Part shown: piece by piece, positions 63,541-64,000 of the stretch
Numbering within the stretch: position 1 is the stretch's first letter
How the letters are laid out: every line of letters begins with the position of its first letter
NCBI GenBank assembly: GCA_022828595.1
Contig: JAKGHH010000001.1
Location: 205,611,813 to 205,675,812, forward strand
Direction: 5' to 3'
Source: Nelumbo lutea
Lineage: Eukaryota > Streptophyta > Magnoliopsida > Proteales > Nelumbonaceae
Length of the DNA stretch: 64,000 bases
Notes under the pieces: model-generated
The model's database searches: none
What the model was told of the DNA's origin: nothing
Seen by the model: the letters and a program-made list of their open reading frames with translations, nothing else
Position numbers and translations under genes: made by a program

Positions 63541-64000
63541 TAAAGAGATGAGAGATCCATCACATGAATGGTCGAACCCTGTAGGAAGGTAAAGCGAAAT
63601 TTCAAAAATCTCTCTCCCATATGAGAATCGTATTCCCTATTTTAAAAAACTGCATTTTCAAGGACCAATCTTGAACCAAATCAGACCAGATCTGAAACCA
63701 AAAGGGAGGAGAGGGATATACCTGATACGAAGTAGCAGTAACTCCCAATGAAGGTATTCACGCCCAAGGAGAAAACCAAAACCCGCTTCCACTGAAGATG
63801 ACAGTGTGTGGTGAAGCAGGATCAGCAGGACAACTCTTCAGCAAGAACCGAATTATTCAGTAAGAACGGAGTAGAGGGTTGGTGAGCATGACTTCAAATT
63901 GCTTCTTCTACCAAGAAGGCGGCAAGAACAGGGAAGAACTCTGCAAATTGTTGTAATGTCTGTTGTTTGTAACTGAGGAATTCGCCCCCTTTATTTATAA
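63541..64000 (-). repeat. Element I 5' LTR (cut by window end)
   Basis: 460 bp visible, matching 46226-46730. Starts TAAAGAGATGAGAGATCC on plus (TG changed to TA). Has AAGAACCGAATTATTCAGT near 63843 that the other copy lacks, and lacks the about 65-bp block of the other copy. Confidence 0.88.

Larger units (their letters stand above)
46226..64000 (-). mobile_element. Ty1/copia element I (large LTR), hosting H and J
   Basis: 3' LTR 46226-47998 and start of the 5' LTR 63541 to beyond the window. Primer-binding site TGGTATCAGAGTC (63539-63527). Minus-strand order: leader, gag (ATG 61752), protease, [J], integrase, RT N-terminus, [H], RT C-terminus, RNase H, polypurine tract AAGTGGGAGT. Its pol (YVDDILLIGND, TKPL tail) belongs to a different copia lineage from A-F, of the long-LTR Tork/Angela/TNT1 kind. 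It interrupts a LINE, itself in the SH3P intron. Dead through two insertions and many stops. The right TSD is outside the window. Confidence 0.88.

Noticed and set aside
1..64000. Endogenous pararetrovirus or other viral insertion
   Set aside because: All RT-bearing sequences have copia order (IN before RT) or LINE motifs; no movement-protein or coat-protein signal was recognised.
1..64000. tRNA or rRNA genes
   Set aside because: GGTATCAGAGC-type words are primer-binding sites beside LTRs, not tRNA genes; no cloverleaf or rRNA stretch was recognised.

Overview
This is nuclear DNA from a flowering plant. It is AT-rich, has GT-AG introns, Ty1/copia LTR retrotransposons primed by initiator-Met tRNA, L1-type LINEs that carry an RNase H domain, an RTE-type LINE and MITEs. 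Almost all of it is a nest of transposable elements (TEs). The species cannot be fixed from sequence; the very long TE-filled introns are only a weak hint of a large-intron lineage.

One host gene is visible, on the minus strand. Six exons with clean GT/AG borders (44285-44216, 44134-43986, 42946-42845, 42654-42457, 19441-19379, 19240-18899) encode most of the coiled (BAR-like) part and the linker of a plant SH3P-type SH3 domain-containing protein. The N-terminal exon(s) and the C-terminal SH3 exon(s) are not in the window. The gene therefore appears to run across all 64 kb, and the other features sit in its introns. The intron from 42456 to 19442 is about 23.0 kb. The exon at 42654-42457 has an in-frame TGA, and the last visible exon carries six 13-residue (39-bp) repeats.

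Layout, left to right. 1-760: RTE-like endonuclease fragment (-). 988-9959: copia element A (-), TSD CTACC, with a second copia element (A2, 2125-7084) inside it and one large deletion joining A2 RNase H to A RT. 9965-18331: an L1 LINE (+) interrupted by copia B (11198-16223, -, TSD CCTTA), whose left LTR is a palindrome. 18332-18782: long-TIR MITE. 18899-19441: SH3P exons. 20490-22105: LINE (+); 22140-22372: LINE RNase H fragment (-). 22416-28225: copia C (+), with a 231-bp hAT-like MITE in its RT. 28234-36181: copia E (+), with copia D (29221-30509) and a LINE (30531-about 32172) inside its gag. 36294-41781: copia F (+), whose LTRs are the most alike. 41787-42330: LINE fragment, microsatellite and a 109-bp hAT-like MITE. 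42457-44285: four SH3P exons. 45794-46225: LINE endonuclease (+), cut by copia I (46226 to beyond 64000, -, LTR about 1.77 kb). Inside I are copia H (49244-52082, +) and copia J (53663-60740, +), and J holds an I-family solo LTR, K (58791-60466, +).

I found no intact autonomous element: each carries stops, frameshifts or deletions. Several (B, D, H) keep LTRs, primer-binding site and polypurine tract but have lost gag or more. The best leads are the palindromic LTR of B, the LTR family ending TG...CT instead of TG...CA, the RNase-H-only element D, and the SH3P gene with its giant intron, nonsense codon and repeat-expanded linker. I saw no new defence system, CRISPR array, tRNA or rRNA. Coordinates of LTRs, TSDs and exons were read base by base; internal TE domain edges are approximate.
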